Shown here in pieces: positions 46,369-55,899 of a stretch of 64,000 nucleotides of DNA. Below the pieces are notes generated by a model. That model was not told where the DNA came from and searched no databases. It saw only the letters and a list, made by a program, of their open reading frames with translations. Each line of letters opens with the position of its first letter. Positions within the stretch are counted from its first letter, which is position 1. This DNA is from Thiobacillus sp. Its GTDB lineage: Bacteria > Pseudomonadota > Gammaproteobacteria > Burkholderiales > Thiobacillaceae. The stretch covers positions 620,001 to 684,000 of the forward strand of contig JACKLQ010000001.1 of assembly GCA_024235835.1 (NCBI GenBank), in the 5' to 3' direction. Made by a program: the position numbers and the translations under genes.

Positions 46369-47168
46369 TCGCTCGCTCCGCTCATGGTGCCAAAGTGTCT
46401 TGAAAATCGTCCCAGGGGATCCTGACGGTAGAACCGGCTCAGTTGCTCATATACAGCCGGGTAGGTGTCCACCACCAGTTCCGGCCATTCGAAGAAATAT
46501 TCTGACATGACGGCGAAGAATTCCGCCGGACTCTCTGCCGCATAGGGATCCAGCACGGATGCCTCCTCATTCTCCATGGCCTCCAGACGGCCGCAGAAAT
46601 CCCCATAGGCGGCGCCAAAGACCGCTGACCAGTCCTCGGCCTTCATGTCCCCGTGCATGGGCGGGAAACCGTTCACCGTGCCATTGTTCATGTCCAGCTT
46701 GTGGGCAAACTCGTGGATCACCACGTTGTAACCTTCCAGCTGGCCAGAGGCCCGGACCGAATCCAGCGCCAGCACCAGGGGGCCGCCCTCCCAGGCCTCT
46801 CCCGTGCGCACATGGCGCACCTTGTGCACCACGCCGATCTCGTCCGTCTCGTCTCCCTCGTGGACGAACTCGGCGGGATAAAGCACCACTTCGTTCCAGC
46901 CTTTGTACCAGTTGGCCCCCAGGTTCATGACGGGCAGGGCAGCCTGGGCCGCGATGACGGCGATGTCCAGACCGGTGGGTACCGCGTCGGCGACAGGACT
47001 GAATCGCTTGCCCCGCAACAAATCCAGGGCCAGGGCCCGCAGCCGTTGCCGCTCCTCCAGGTTCAAGCCATGGAACAGAGGCAGGGATAGGGCACTATCC
47101 CAGTCGGCCTCGCCGGGCTCGGGCACCGGCGCGTGCTTGGCAAACAGGGTCTTGAGCAATGCAATCAC
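46365..47168 (-). CDS. mtfA: Zinc peptidase, MtfA family
   Basis: A 267-residue soluble zinc-dependent aminopeptidase-like protein. The metal motif HEFAH is at residues 152-156, within VVIHEFAHKLDM. The family also has PAEFFAVMSEYFFEWP. In E. coli MtfA binds the regulator Mlc and so affects glucose uptake; whether that role holds here is unknown. First gene of the mtfA-trx-aminotransferase run. Confidence 0.92.
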   Translation of the reverse strand: MIALLKTLFAKHAPVPEPGEADWDSALSLPLFHGLNLEERQRLRALALDLLRGKRFSPVADAVPTGLDIAVIAAQAALPVMNLGANWYKGWNEVVLYPAEFVHEGDETDEIGVVHKVRHVRTGEAWEGGPLVLALDSVRASGQLEGYNVVIHEFAHKLDMNNGTVNGFPPMHGDMKAEDWSAVFGAAYGDFCGRLEAMENEEASVLDPYAAESPAEFFAVMSEYFFEWPELVVDTYPAVYEQLSRFYRQDPLGRFSRHFGTMSGASE

Positions 47169-47256
47169 ATCGGCTCCGACCCGGACGAAATAAACATGAA
47201 CTGTGCTCTCTTCGGCAATGTTTGCATTCTAAAAGGCTATTTCAGCAGGACGCATG

Positions 47257-47298
47257 CCCCGCGCCGTTTGCCCGCGGGATGCGATGCGAGGCGCGGGG
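47257..47298. other. GC-rich 9-bp inverted repeat in 209-base gap
   Basis: CCCCGCGCC (47257-47265) is exactly complementary to GGCGCGGGG (47290-47298), leaving a 24-base loop. It lies in the gap between mtfA (divergent) and the end of the protease gene. No T tract follows, so it is a weak terminator candidate for the protease operon. The rest of the 47169-47377 gap shows nothing recognisable. Confidence 0.35.
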
Positions 47299-47377
47299 AA
47301 GTGCGGCCACACCAGGGCGGGGTCAATGCGACAAAGAATTCACACCTGGGCTTGCCGGCTCGCACTCAGCCCGGCCA

Positions 47378-48508
<1,131 letters not shown>

Positions 48509-48536
48509 GGCTTAGGGAGCTTTCCTTGATGATTGT

Positions 48537-49943
48537 TCAGCGCCAGCGCAAGGTGACATATCGGCTGCGGCCGTTGGCGGCGACACGCAGCAACACACTG
48601 CCTTCGGATTCCGCCAGGGCCGTGGCAAAAGCCGTGGGGGTACCTACCTGCTTGCGATTCACTTCCAGGATCAGGGTTCCCGGGCCCATGCCCGCCAGGG
48701 CGGCCAGGGAGCCGGGCTCCACGGCGGTGACGATGATGGCCTCCCCCAGCCGGAGGCGGCGGCCTTCCTCCGGGGTGAGGCCCCGTACGGACAGACCCAG
48801 GGCCTGGACCGCCCCGGCACGTTCCGAGGCGGACTCTTCCAGCCGGCCCACCTTCACCCGCACCTCCAGGGGAAGGCCGTCCCGTAGCAGGCCCAGCCGC
48901 ACCTGGCTGTCCGGCCGGGCCAGGGCCGCCCGGTTGCGGTAATGGCCGCCATCGTCCAGGCCCTGGCCATCGAAGCTCAGCAGCACGTCCCCAGGGCGGA
49001 TGCCTGCCTGCTGGGCGGGAGAATCGGCGTACACCTGATTCACCAGCACGCCACGCGGCTCGCTGAGCTTCAGGGCCTCGGCCACGTCGCTGGTCAGGGG
49101 CTGCACCGCCAGGCCGATGTAGCCCCGCACCACCTTGCCCCGGGCCAGGAGTTGCTCGGCGATGGTGCGGGCCAGGTTGCTGGGTATGGCGAAGCCCACC
49201 CCCATATAGCCGCCGCTGCGGCTGAAGATGGCGGTGTTCATGCCTACCACCTCCCCGTCCAGGTTCAAAAGGGGCCCACCTGAGTTGCCCGGGTTGATGG
49301 CCGCGTCCGTCTGGATGAAGTCCTCGTAGTCGTTGATGCCCAGGCTGGTGCGCCCCTTGGCGCTCACCACGCCGGTGGTGAGGGTGTGGGACAGGCCGAA
49401 GGGATTGCCCATGGCCACCACCCACTCCCCCACTTCCAGCTTGCCGGAATCCCCCCACTGCAAGGCCGGCAGCCCCCGGGCAGCCACCTCCAGAACGGCC
49501 ACGTCGGACTTGGGGTCCGTGCCCTTCACCCGGGCGTCGAACTCCCGTCCGTCCTGGAACTTCACGCGGATGCTCTGGGCATCCTCCACCACGTGGCTGT
49601 TGGTAAGCAGGTAAGTCCTATCCTCCTTGGTGGCGAACACGAAGCCGGAGCCCTGGCCGATGGTGTGGCGCGGTTTGCGGGGGCCGGAGCGGCGCGACAA
49701 CCCGGGGAAATCATCGCCAAAGAACCGCCGGAACAGATCGTCCCGAAAAGCCCGGTTTCCTTCTTCTTCCACAACGGAACGCTCCTCCACCTGGATGAAG
49801 GCCACCGATGGCGCCACCTTCTTCGCCACGGTGGAAAAGGCCTTGCCCGTCTGGCGCAGGCTCTCGATGCCACCATCCTGGGCCCATGCGGACGGCATCA
49901 GGAAGATCATGGCCGCCAAGAAGGCCGTGAAGCGCATGCTCAT
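48537..49943 (-). CDS. Periplasmic Do-type serine protease, DegP/DegQ type
   Basis: A 468-residue secreted protease. It has a signal peptide (MSMRFTAFLAAMIFLMPSAW, cut after AQ), the triad H117 (TNSHVVED), D147 (KSDVAVLEV) and S221 (NPGNSGGPL), and then two PDZ domains (about 265-355 and 375-465). The second PDZ is degenerate. It overlaps cbpM by four bases, an unusual coupling between a periplasmic protease and a cytosolic co-chaperone regulator. Confidence 0.92.
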   Translation of the reverse strand: MSMRFTAFLAAMIFLMPSAWAQDGGIESLRQTGKAFSTVAKKVAPSVAFIQVEERSVVEEEGNRAFRDDLFRRFFGDDFPGLSRRSGPRKPRHTIGQGSGFVFATKEDRTYLLTNSHVVEDAQSIRVKFQDGREFDARVKGTDPKSDVAVLEVAARGLPALQWGDSGKLEVGEWVVAMGNPFGLSHTLTTGVVSAKGRTSLGINDYEDFIQTDAAINPGNSGGPLLNLDGEVVGMNTAIFSRSGGYMGVGFAIPSNLARTIAEQLLARGKVVRGYIGLAVQPLTSDVAEALKLSEPRGVLVNQVYADSPAQQAGIRPGDVLLSFDGQGLDDGGHYRNRAALARPDSQVRLGLLRDGLPLEVRVKVGRLEESASERAGAVQALGLSVRGLTPEEGRRLRLGEAIIVTAVEPGSLAALAGMGPGTLILEVNRKQVGTPTAFATALAESEGSVLLRVAANGRSRYVTLRWR

Positions 49944-50251
49944 GGCATCCTCCCCAGGCAGCGCAATTGCGCGCGCATGTCGTCCATCTCCTCCAGCAGG
50001 TCGGCCACCAGGGCCGCCAGCTCCGGCACGGCCTCGAAATCCCGCTCCAGCTGGCGCATGCGCCGGGCCCGCAGCAGGGCCGGGCCGGAGAAGCGCCACA
50101 CGCCGGCCACGCTTTCCGCGTGGGGGAACAGACCTTCGTCCAGGTGCCGCAACAGCCACGCAGGCTCCACGGCGCAGGCGGCGGCCACCTGCTCCAGGGT
50201 GAGCCAGCTCTCCTCCATGAGGCAGCCCGTCAGGATGTCTTCTTCACGCAT
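49940..50251 (-). CDS. cbpM: CbpM-type modulator of the CbpA co-chaperone
   Basis: A 103-residue MerR_2/CbpM-like helical protein (LTLEQVAAACAVEPAWLLRH, then a coiled-coil C-terminus). CbpM binds the J-domain of CbpA and blocks its DnaK and DNA activities. Lies three bases after cbpA, as in E. coli. Confidence 0.9.
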   Translation of the reverse strand: MREEDILTGCLMEESWLTLEQVAAACAVEPAWLLRHLDEGLFPHAESVAGVWRFSGPALLRARRMRQLERDFEAVPELAALVADLLEEMDDMRAQLRCLGRMP

Positions 50252-50254
50252 GGC

Positions 50255-51238
50255 TCAGCTCCTTCCATGGGGGGTGTTGTCCCTGGGATTGAAGGCCATC
50301 TCCCGGGCCATGGTTTCGTAGAGTTCCCTGGCCCTGACCGTATCGGCCGGCGGCAAGGCCACCTGGATGTCCAGCAGCAGGTCCCCCGCCGGCTCGCCGG
50401 GGATGCCCTTGCCCCGCACCCTAAGCTGCCTGCCGCTCTGGGCCCCTTCCGGGATGCGCACCTTCACCGAACCACCCGGCAGGTCCACGTTGATGACCGC
50501 CCCCAGAGCGGCCTCCCAGGGGGCCACGGGCAGGGTCAGGTGCAGGTCCCGGCCTTCCACGCGGAAACGGGAATGGGGATTGAACTGCACCTCCAGCAGC
50601 AGGTCGCCAGCGGGACCGCCCCCCATGCCCGGCGCGCCCTGCCCCGCCAGGCGGATGACCTGGCCGGCGCGCACACCCTTGGGAATCTTCACGTTCAGGG
50701 TACGGGTGGACAGGGTCACCCGGCCCTGGGCGTCCACCTGGGGCACCCGCAGGCCGAGCTGGCGGGTGGCGCCGGTAAAGGCGTCTTCCACATCCAGCAG
50801 CACCTTGGCGTGGTGGTCCTCCCCCTGGGCACGAAACTGTGTTCCATGGTGCGTGCCCTGGGCATGAAAGCCCGCGCCGCCCATGCGGCCGAACAACTCG
50901 GAGAAGAAATCCGAGAAATCCGCCGCCTCGCTGGAAGAAAACCCGTGGGGCGAATAGCCGTGGCCGGAAAACTCGAAGCCCGCGTCCCAGTCCGGCGGCG
51001 GCCGGAAGTCCTGGCCGGGCCGGTAGCCCTGGCCCAACTGGTCATAGGCGGCCCGCTTCTCCGTGTCCGAGAGCACTGCATAGGCCTCGTTCACGTCCTT
51101 CATGCGGGCGTCGGCGTCCTTTTCCTTGGACACGTCCGGGTGGTATTTGCGCGCCAGTTTGCGGAAGGCCTTCTTGATGTCCTCCGCCGTGGCGTCCCGG
51201 GGCACGCCCAAGGTCTCGTAATAGTCCTTGAATTGCAT
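50255..51238 (-). CDS. cbpA: DnaJ-like co-chaperone and DNA-binding protein CbpA
   Basis: A 327-residue type II Hsp40. The J-domain begins MQFKDYYETLGVPRDATAED and has the HPD motif in KYHPDVSK. A Gly/Phe-rich linker follows (about 75-125), then two beta-sandwich client domains (LNVKIPKGVRAGQVIRLAGQ), with no zinc finger. The start at 51238 is the family start; a longer frame is not supported. Confidence 0.95.
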   Translation of the reverse strand: MQFKDYYETLGVPRDATAEDIKKAFRKLARKYHPDVSKEKDADARMKDVNEAYAVLSDTEKRAAYDQLGQGYRPGQDFRPPPDWDAGFEFSGHGYSPHGFSSSEAADFSDFFSELFGRMGGAGFHAQGTHHGTQFRAQGEDHHAKVLLDVEDAFTGATRQLGLRVPQVDAQGRVTLSTRTLNVKIPKGVRAGQVIRLAGQGAPGMGGGPAGDLLLEVQFNPHSRFRVEGRDLHLTLPVAPWEAALGAVINVDLPGGSVKVRIPEGAQSGRQLRVRGKGIPGEPAGDLLLDIQVALPPADTVRARELYETMAREMAFNPRDNTPHGRS

Positions 51239-51410
51239 GCTGGCCTCTGAAAAATCACAAGTCATTCGCCGGGCCGGGGGCACGGCGAGCCTCACGTTAC
51301 ATGGTAGCTACATGCCCAAGATCAAGATATTGAACTCCGTCAGGCCGTACCTACATTGGATGGCAAGGGCGCCGGATGGCGTCCATGACCTGACCATGGA
51401 GGATAGAACC

Positions 51411-51842
51411 ATGATGTACCGTACCCTGTTTCCCCGCGACGTCTTCGCGGAACTGGACCGCCTGCAGCGGGAGATGCAGCAGGCTTCCGAGTGGTCCCCC
51501 AGCATCCGGGGCCTGACCCGGGGCTTCCCCGCCATGAACGTGGGCGGCACGCCCAAGTCGGTGGAAATCTACGCCTTCGCCCCAGGCATCGACCCGGCCA
51601 GCCTGGACGTGCAGATCGAGAAGGGCGTGCTCACCATCGCCGGCGAGCGCAAGGCCTTGGAGGCCCCCGAGAAGGCCGCCGTGCACATCGACGAACGATT
51701 CGCCGGCCCCTTCCGCCGGGTGGTGACCCTGCCCGACGACGTGGACCCCAATGCCGTGGAGGCCCGGTACCGGGACGGCGTGCTGCACATCAGCATCGCC
51801 CGCCAGGAAGCCGCCCAACCCCGCCGTATCACTGTTCAATAA
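51411..51842 (+). CDS. Small heat-shock protein (Hsp20) 1
   Basis: A 143-residue alpha-crystallin-domain holdase. The domain runs from about residue 40 (VEIYAFAPGIDPASLDVQIE) and ends with the conserved strand LHISIAR, followed by a short tail. GGAGGA is seven bases before the first ATG of ATGATG. The upstream 172-base gap holds TTGAAC (51330-51335) and TACATT (51352-51357) with 16-base spacing, a modest promoter candidate, and a GTAGCTAC palindrome at about 51304-51311. Pairs with the next gene. Confidence 0.93.
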   Translation: MMYRTLFPRDVFAELDRLQREMQQASEWSPSIRGLTRGFPAMNVGGTPKSVEIYAFAPGIDPASLDVQIEKGVLTIAGERKALEAPEKAAVHIDERFAGPFRRVVTLPDDVDPNAVEARYRDGVLHISIARQEAAQPRRITVQ

Positions 51843-51867
51843 GCCATCCAGCAAGGAGGACGAAACC

Positions 51868-52236
51868 ATGGCCGACACCAAGCAAGCCGAAACCGCCCGC
51901 CCGGAAGCCTCACTCATGCCCCCCGTGGACGTGATCGAAGACGCCAACGGCATCACCCTCTACGCCGACCTGCCCGGCGTGCCCAAGGACAAGCTCCACC
52001 TGCACGTGGAGGCGGACACCCTCAGCATCGAGGGCGAGATCGACCTGGCCATGCCCGAGGGCATGGAGGCCACCCATGCCGAGGTGAGCCTGCCCCGCTA
52101 CCGCCGGGTGTTCACCCTGTCCAAGGAACTGGACAGCACCAAGGTGGGGGCCGAGTTCAACCATGGCGTGCTGACCCTGCGCATCCCCAAGGCGGAACAC
52201 GCCCAGCCCCGCAAGGTGGAGGTGAAGGTGCTCTGA
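51868..52236 (+). CDS. Small heat-shock protein (Hsp20) 2
   Basis: A 122-residue alpha-crystallin-domain protein with a short N-terminus (PPVDVIEDANGITLYADLPG) and the closing strand LTLRIPKAE. The start follows AAGGAGGA. It is 25 bases after the first Hsp20. Two unequal Hsp20 proteins in tandem often form hetero-oligomers; not shown here. Confidence 0.93.
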   Translation: MADTKQAETARPEASLMPPVDVIEDANGITLYADLPGVPKDKLHLHVEADTLSIEGEIDLAMPEGMEATHAEVSLPRYRRVFTLSKELDSTKVGAEFNHGVLTLRIPKAEHAQPRKVEVKVL

Positions 52237-52297
52237 GCTTCATCGGGTGGCGAGGCCGGACACGGCCTCCCATCCGGTTCACGCCCCACCCAACCCT

Positions 52298-52356
52298 GGG
52301 TCATGAACGACCCGGGGACATGTACCCACTTGATCCAATCGGGTCGCCCATGACCC
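52298..52356. promoter_or_regulatory. Twin 16-bp dyads, likely RpoN enhancer sites
   Basis: Two copies of GGGTC-N6-GACCC lie at 52298-52313 (spacer ATGAAC) and 52341-52356 (spacer GCCCAT), 43 bases apart centre to centre, about four DNA turns. They are roughly 140 and 97 bases before the inferred sigma-54 start site. Position, symmetry and phasing fit binding sites for a sigma-54 activator. The activator is not in the window. Confidence 0.7.
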
Positions 52357-52419
52357 ACTCCCCACCCCCCCGCCCACGCTAAGCCCCTGAAAACATGCGG
52401 ACCGTGGCCATGCTCGGCA

Positions 52420-52435
52420 TGGCACGGCCCTTGCG
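52420..52435 (+). promoter_or_regulatory. Sigma-54 promoter of the peptidase/hydrolase gene cluster
   Basis: TGGCAC-GGCCC-TTGCG matches the RpoN core TGGCACG-N4-TTGC at every conserved position, with 10 bases between GG and GC. Transcription should start near 52446, 37 bases before the ATG at 52483. AAGGAGGA lies just before that ATG. Confidence 0.87.
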
Positions 52436-52482
52436 CTATCTGTCCTCATAAACAGCCTACAGGCACTCAAGGAGGACATTCC

Positions 52483-54516
52483 ATGGCCAGCAAGACCCGC
52501 GGCAAAAGCGCATCAAAGACCCCCTCGACCAAGGCAGCCAGGAGCAGCGCCCTGCTCAAGAACTGGGCTGCACGCAAGGCCTCCCTCAACGCCCTGCCGG
52601 ACAGCATCGACATCCGCGACTGGATCTACCAGCCCAGCCTGCTGCCCGTGCCGCCGGTGCTGGTGAACTGCGCCCGGGTGCCGGAAATCCTGGACCAGGG
52701 CCAGGAAGGCGCCTGCACCGGCTTCGCCCTGGCGGCGGTGGCCAACTTCCTGCTGCACAACCAGGGCCAGGACCGGCGCGTCAGCCCGCGCATGCTTTAC
52801 GAGATGGCCCGGCGCTACGACGAATGGCCGGGAGAGTGGTACGAAGGCTCCTCCGCCCGGGGCGCCATGAAAGGCTGGCTGCGCCATGGCGTGGCCCGCC
52901 GCACCCTGTGGAAGGACACCCAGCACGGCACCAGGCACATGAACCAGGACGTGGTGCGGGACGCCATGAAATGCCCCGGCGGCGCCTATTACCGCGTCAA
53001 CCACCGCCAGGTGCGGGACATGCATGCCGCCCTGGCGGAAGTAGGCATTCTCTACGCCACCCTCATGGTCCACGACGGCTGGATGGAACCCGGCCCCAGG
53101 ACCGTGCCCGTGGCATATGTGAACGGTACCCGCAAGACCACCCTGAAGCTGCCGGTCATCACCCGCCAGGGCCGCGCCGACAGCGGCCATGCCGTGGCCA
53201 TCGTCGGCTACACGGAGCAGGGCTTCGTCATCCAGAATTCCTGGGGCACCGGCTGGGGCGCGGGGGGCTTTGCCCTGCTGCCCTACGAAGACTACATGCT
53301 CCACGCCACGGACGTGTGGGTGGCCCAACTGGGTGTGCCGGTGAGCGTGGATGTGTGGGCGGAGGAGGAGAAGAAGAACGCCATCATCTCGGAAGGTTCC
53401 TCCCGCGCCCTGCCCGCCCTCACCCTGGACAGCCTGCGGCCCTACGTCATCGACGTGGGCAACAACGGCGAGCTGTCCAACAACGGAGACTACTGGACCA
53501 CGGCGGAAGACCTGGAACGTCTGGTCACCCATGACATCCCCCGGGCCACGGCCGGCTGGAAGAAGAGCCGGGTCATGCTCTACCTGCACGGGGGCCTCAA
53601 CAACGAGAAATCCGCGGCCAAGCGCATCGCCGCCATGCGTGGCCCCTGCCTGGCCAATGAGATCTATCCGTTGCACGTGATGTGGGAAACCGGCTTCATG
53701 GAATCCCTCACCAGCCAATTCGGCGACTGGTTCACCAACGCCGACAAGCTCTCCGGCCGCAGCCTGCTGGACAGCGTGGGCGAGGGCCGGGACTGGATGA
53801 TCGAGCGCAGCCTGGCCTTTCCCCTGCGCAGGATCTGGGGCGAGATGAAGGAAAACGCCCGCCTGGCCTCGGACCACCGGGACAAGCAGGGCGCCATGCA
53901 GCTCCTGGCCAGCTACATCCGCCAGGCCGGCAAGAGCGGCGGCAAGGGGGGCAAACCTTGGGAACTCCACGTGGTGGCCCACTCCGCCGGCAGCATCTTC
54001 TTCGCCCACATGCTGCGCCACATCCTGGAACTGGAACTGCCCCTCAAGAGCGTGCAGTTCCTGGCCCCGGCGGTGGAACTGGACGTGTTCCGCGACAAGG
54101 TGTTCAAGCCCGCCACCCAGGGCCAGTGCCCCCTGCCCGTCATGTACCTGCTCTCCGACGCCGCCGAGCTGGACGACACCGTGGGCGGGCAGCTGGTGTA
54201 CGGCAAGTCCCTGCTCTACCTGGTGTCCAACGCCTGCGAGAAGAAGCGCGGCACCCCCATCCTGGGCATGAACTGCTTCCTGGCAAAGGACAAGGCCATG
54301 CGGACGGCCTACCAGGGCGTGGATGCCAACGGCCTGCCCCACCTGATCCTCACCAAGGACTCCGAGGGCAACCCGGAACAGGCCAGGGCCGCCAGCACCA
54401 GCCGATCCCACGGCGGCTTCGACAATGACGTGGCCACCATGAACTCGGTGCTCTACCGCATCCTGGGCGCCTCGCCTGCACGGCCCTTCAATGCCAGGGA
54501 CCTGGCCTATGACTGA
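52483..54516 (+). CDS. Fusion of papain-like (C1) peptidase and alpha/beta hydrolase
   Basis: A 677-residue protein with no signal peptide and a basic N-terminus. Residues about 40-290 form a C1 peptidase: oxyanion Q72, nucleophile C78 (DQGQEGACTGFA, with the papain spacing), H236 (DSGHAVAIVGY) and N252 (QNSWGTGWG). Residues about 360-660 look like an alpha/beta hydrolase: LHGGLNN at 369-374 as a possible oxyanion region, nucleophile S501 in AHSAGS (a GxSxG variant) and a candidate His at 643 (SHGGFDND). Both active sites look intact. Substrates are unknown; a protease/esterase effector or a modification enzyme are both possible. Shadow frames here were ignored. Confidence 0.85.
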   Translation: MASKTRGKSASKTPSTKAARSSALLKNWAARKASLNALPDSIDIRDWIYQPSLLPVPPVLVNCARVPEILDQGQEGACTGFALAAVANFLLHNQGQDRRVSPRMLYEMARRYDEWPGEWYEGSSARGAMKGWLRHGVARRTLWKDTQHGTRHMNQDVVRDAMKCPGGAYYRVNHRQVRDMHAALAEVGILYATLMVHDGWMEPGPRTVPVAYVNGTRKTTLKLPVITRQGRADSGHAVAIVGYTEQGFVIQNSWGTGWGAGGFALLPYEDYMLHATDVWVAQLGVPVSVDVWAEEEKKNAIISEGSSRALPALTLDSLRPYVIDVGNNGELSNNGDYWTTAEDLERLVTHDIPRATAGWKKSRVMLYLHGGLNNEKSAAKRIAAMRGPCLANEIYPLHVMWETGFMESLTSQFGDWFTNADKLSGRSLLDSVGEGRDWMIERSLAFPLRRIWGEMKENARLASDHRDKQGAMQLLASYIRQAGKSGGKGGKPWELHVVAHSAGSIFFAHMLRHILELELPLKSVQFLAPAVELDVFRDKVFKPATQGQCPLPVMYLLSDAAELDDTVGGQLVYGKSLLYLVSNACEKKRGTPILGMNCFLAKDKAMRTAYQGVDANGLPHLILTKDSEGNPEQARAASTSRSHGGFDNDVATMNSVLYRILGASPARPFNARDLAYD

Positions 54517-54538
54517 TCGATCACACCTGGAGACCGCC

Positions 54539-54718
54539 ATGTCCCTGCGCCGCTCCATCCTGGCCCTGGCACTGGCCGCCACCCTGGCCGGCTGTGCCGG
54601 CAACGGCATCGACAACCTGCCCGATGCCCCCGCCGGCACCAGCCTGGCGGATCGCTTCACGGCCCTGCTGGACAAGCGTTGCCCCATGCCGGCGGAACAA
54701 TTGACCAAGCCCAATTGA
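54539..54718 (+). CDS. 59-residue lipoprotein
   Basis: A very small lipoprotein: signal MSLRRSILALALAATLAGCA with lipobox LAGC, then about 40 residues including one more Cys (KRCPMP). TGGAGA precedes the ATG. It is 22 bases after the peptidase/hydrolase gene and 18 bases before the lysozyme gene, so it is part of that operon. No family recognised. The size and the lysozyme neighbour recall phage outer-membrane spanins, but there is no inner-membrane partner. Confidence 0.75.
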   Translation: MSLRRSILALALAATLAGCAGNGIDNLPDAPAGTSLADRFTALLDKRCPMPAEQLTKPN

Positions 54719-54736
54719 TACAGCCCGGGAGACACC

Positions 54737-55534
54737 ATGGACATCCTCAAACTCAATTCCACCGGCAAGAACGTGGAACGCCTGCAGAAGCGCCTGCAGA
54801 AGCTGGGCTTTTCACCCGGCAACATCGACGGCGACTTCGGCCCAGGCACCGAGGCGGCGCTCATCGCCTACCAGCGCGGCAAGGGCCTGCTGGCGGACGG
54901 CGTGGCCGGCCCCCGCACCCTCAAGTCCCTGGGCCTGGTAGACGACGACAACCTGGCCACCGTCATTCCCGGCGTCACTACCCAGGCGGTTTCCCGCCTG
55001 TTCCCCTTCACCCCCATCGGCAACATCAAGGCCAATCTGCCCCCTACCCTGGCGGGGCTGGAAGCCTTCGGCCTGGTGGACCGGCCCATGGTGCTGGTGG
55101 CCCTGGCCACCATCCGCGCGGAAACGGAAAGCTTCGAGCCCGTGGCGGAATACCGTTCTCGCTACAACACCTCCCCCAACGGCCATCCCTTCGACCTGTA
55201 CGACAGGCGCCGGGACATCGGCAACCGGGGCGCGCCGGACGGGGAACGCTTCCGGGGCCGGGGCTACGTGCAACTCACCGGCCGGGCCAACTACGAACGC
55301 TACGGCAGGGTGCTGGGCATCAAGCTGGTGAACAAGCCCGAGCTTGCCAGCGTGCCGGACATCGCCGGCAAGATCCTGGCCGCCTTCCTCAAGGACAAGG
55401 AACGGGTCATCAAGGAAGCCCTGCTGGAAGACGATCTGCGCGCCGCCCGCCGGGCCGTCAACGGCGGCAGCCACGGCCTGGACCGGTTCAGCGACACCTA
55501 CCGGCGGGGGATGGAGCTGATTGCGGCGGTGTGA
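54737..55534 (+). CDS. Peptidoglycan-binding, GH19-type lysozyme/chitinase-like protein
   Basis: A 265-residue putative peptidoglycan hydrolase. Residues 5-68 are a PG_binding_1 domain (NVERLQKRLQKLGFSPGNID, FGPGTEAALIAYQ). Residues about 100-265 resemble glycoside hydrolase family 19, with acidic candidates around RAETESFE (E129, E131, E134) and the family hallmark FRGRGYVQLTGRANYERYG (172-190). There is no signal peptide, as in phage endolysins and some secretion-system effectors. GGGAGA precedes the ATG. Third gene of the sigma-54 cluster. Confidence 0.87.
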   Translation: MDILKLNSTGKNVERLQKRLQKLGFSPGNIDGDFGPGTEAALIAYQRGKGLLADGVAGPRTLKSLGLVDDDNLATVIPGVTTQAVSRLFPFTPIGNIKANLPPTLAGLEAFGLVDRPMVLVALATIRAETESFEPVAEYRSRYNTSPNGHPFDLYDRRRDIGNRGAPDGERFRGRGYVQLTGRANYERYGRVLGIKLVNKPELASVPDIAGKILAAFLKDKERVIKEALLEDDLRAARRAVNGGSHGLDRFSDTYRRGMELIAAV

Positions 55535-55560
55535 CATGGGCCACCCCCTACCGACATCCA

Positions 55561-55858
55561 CCTTCCCCCTTTACGAAAGGGGGGACCACAACTCCCGTCC
55601 ATCCTTCCCCCTTTTCCAAAGGGGAACCGAGGGGGATTCCAGCGGCATCTCCCCAGGCACCGCCGTCAAATCCCCACTGCCCCCCTTTGCGAAAGGGGGG
55701 TCCACAACTCCCGTCCATCCTTCTCCATTTGCAAAAGGGGGACCGAGGGGGATTCCAGCGGCATCTCCCCAGGCACCGCCGTCAAATCCCCACTGCCCCC
55801 CTTTGCGAAAGGGGGGTCCACAACTCCCGCCCATCCTTCCCCCTTTTCCAAAGGGGGG
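55561..55858. repeat. Three 116-bp tandem repeats with hairpins
   Basis: The 365-base gap between the lysozyme and the KAP gene is filled by nearly three copies of a 116-base unit; the TTT of the hairpin recurs at 55570, 55686 and 55802. Each full unit contains a strong hairpin (CCCCCCTTT-GCG-AAAGGGGGG or a close variant), a second C-T/A-G hairpin (CCCCCTTTTCCAAAGGGG-like) and a non-palindromic segment. Such C5T3/A3G5 hairpins resemble REP/MITE-like intergenic elements of Proteobacteria. The unit has no open reading frame of its own. Confidence 0.92.
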
Positions 55859-55899
55859 AAACCCCATGACATGCCACACCGTATCAGGCAACTAACCCC

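Noticed and set aside
52237..52290. Terminator after the second Hsp20 gene (GAGGCCG-GACA-CGGCCTC)
   Set aside because: The stem is good but no T run follows; too weak to list as a terminator.
52513..54864. 783-codon minus-strand frame opposite the peptidase/hydrolase gene
   Set aside because: The plus-strand product has complete catalytic motifs, a promoter and a ribosome-binding site; the minus frame has none.
55561..55858. CRISPR array
   Set aside because: The 116-bp units are directly adjacent with no variable spacers and contain internal hairpins; no cas gene is in the window.
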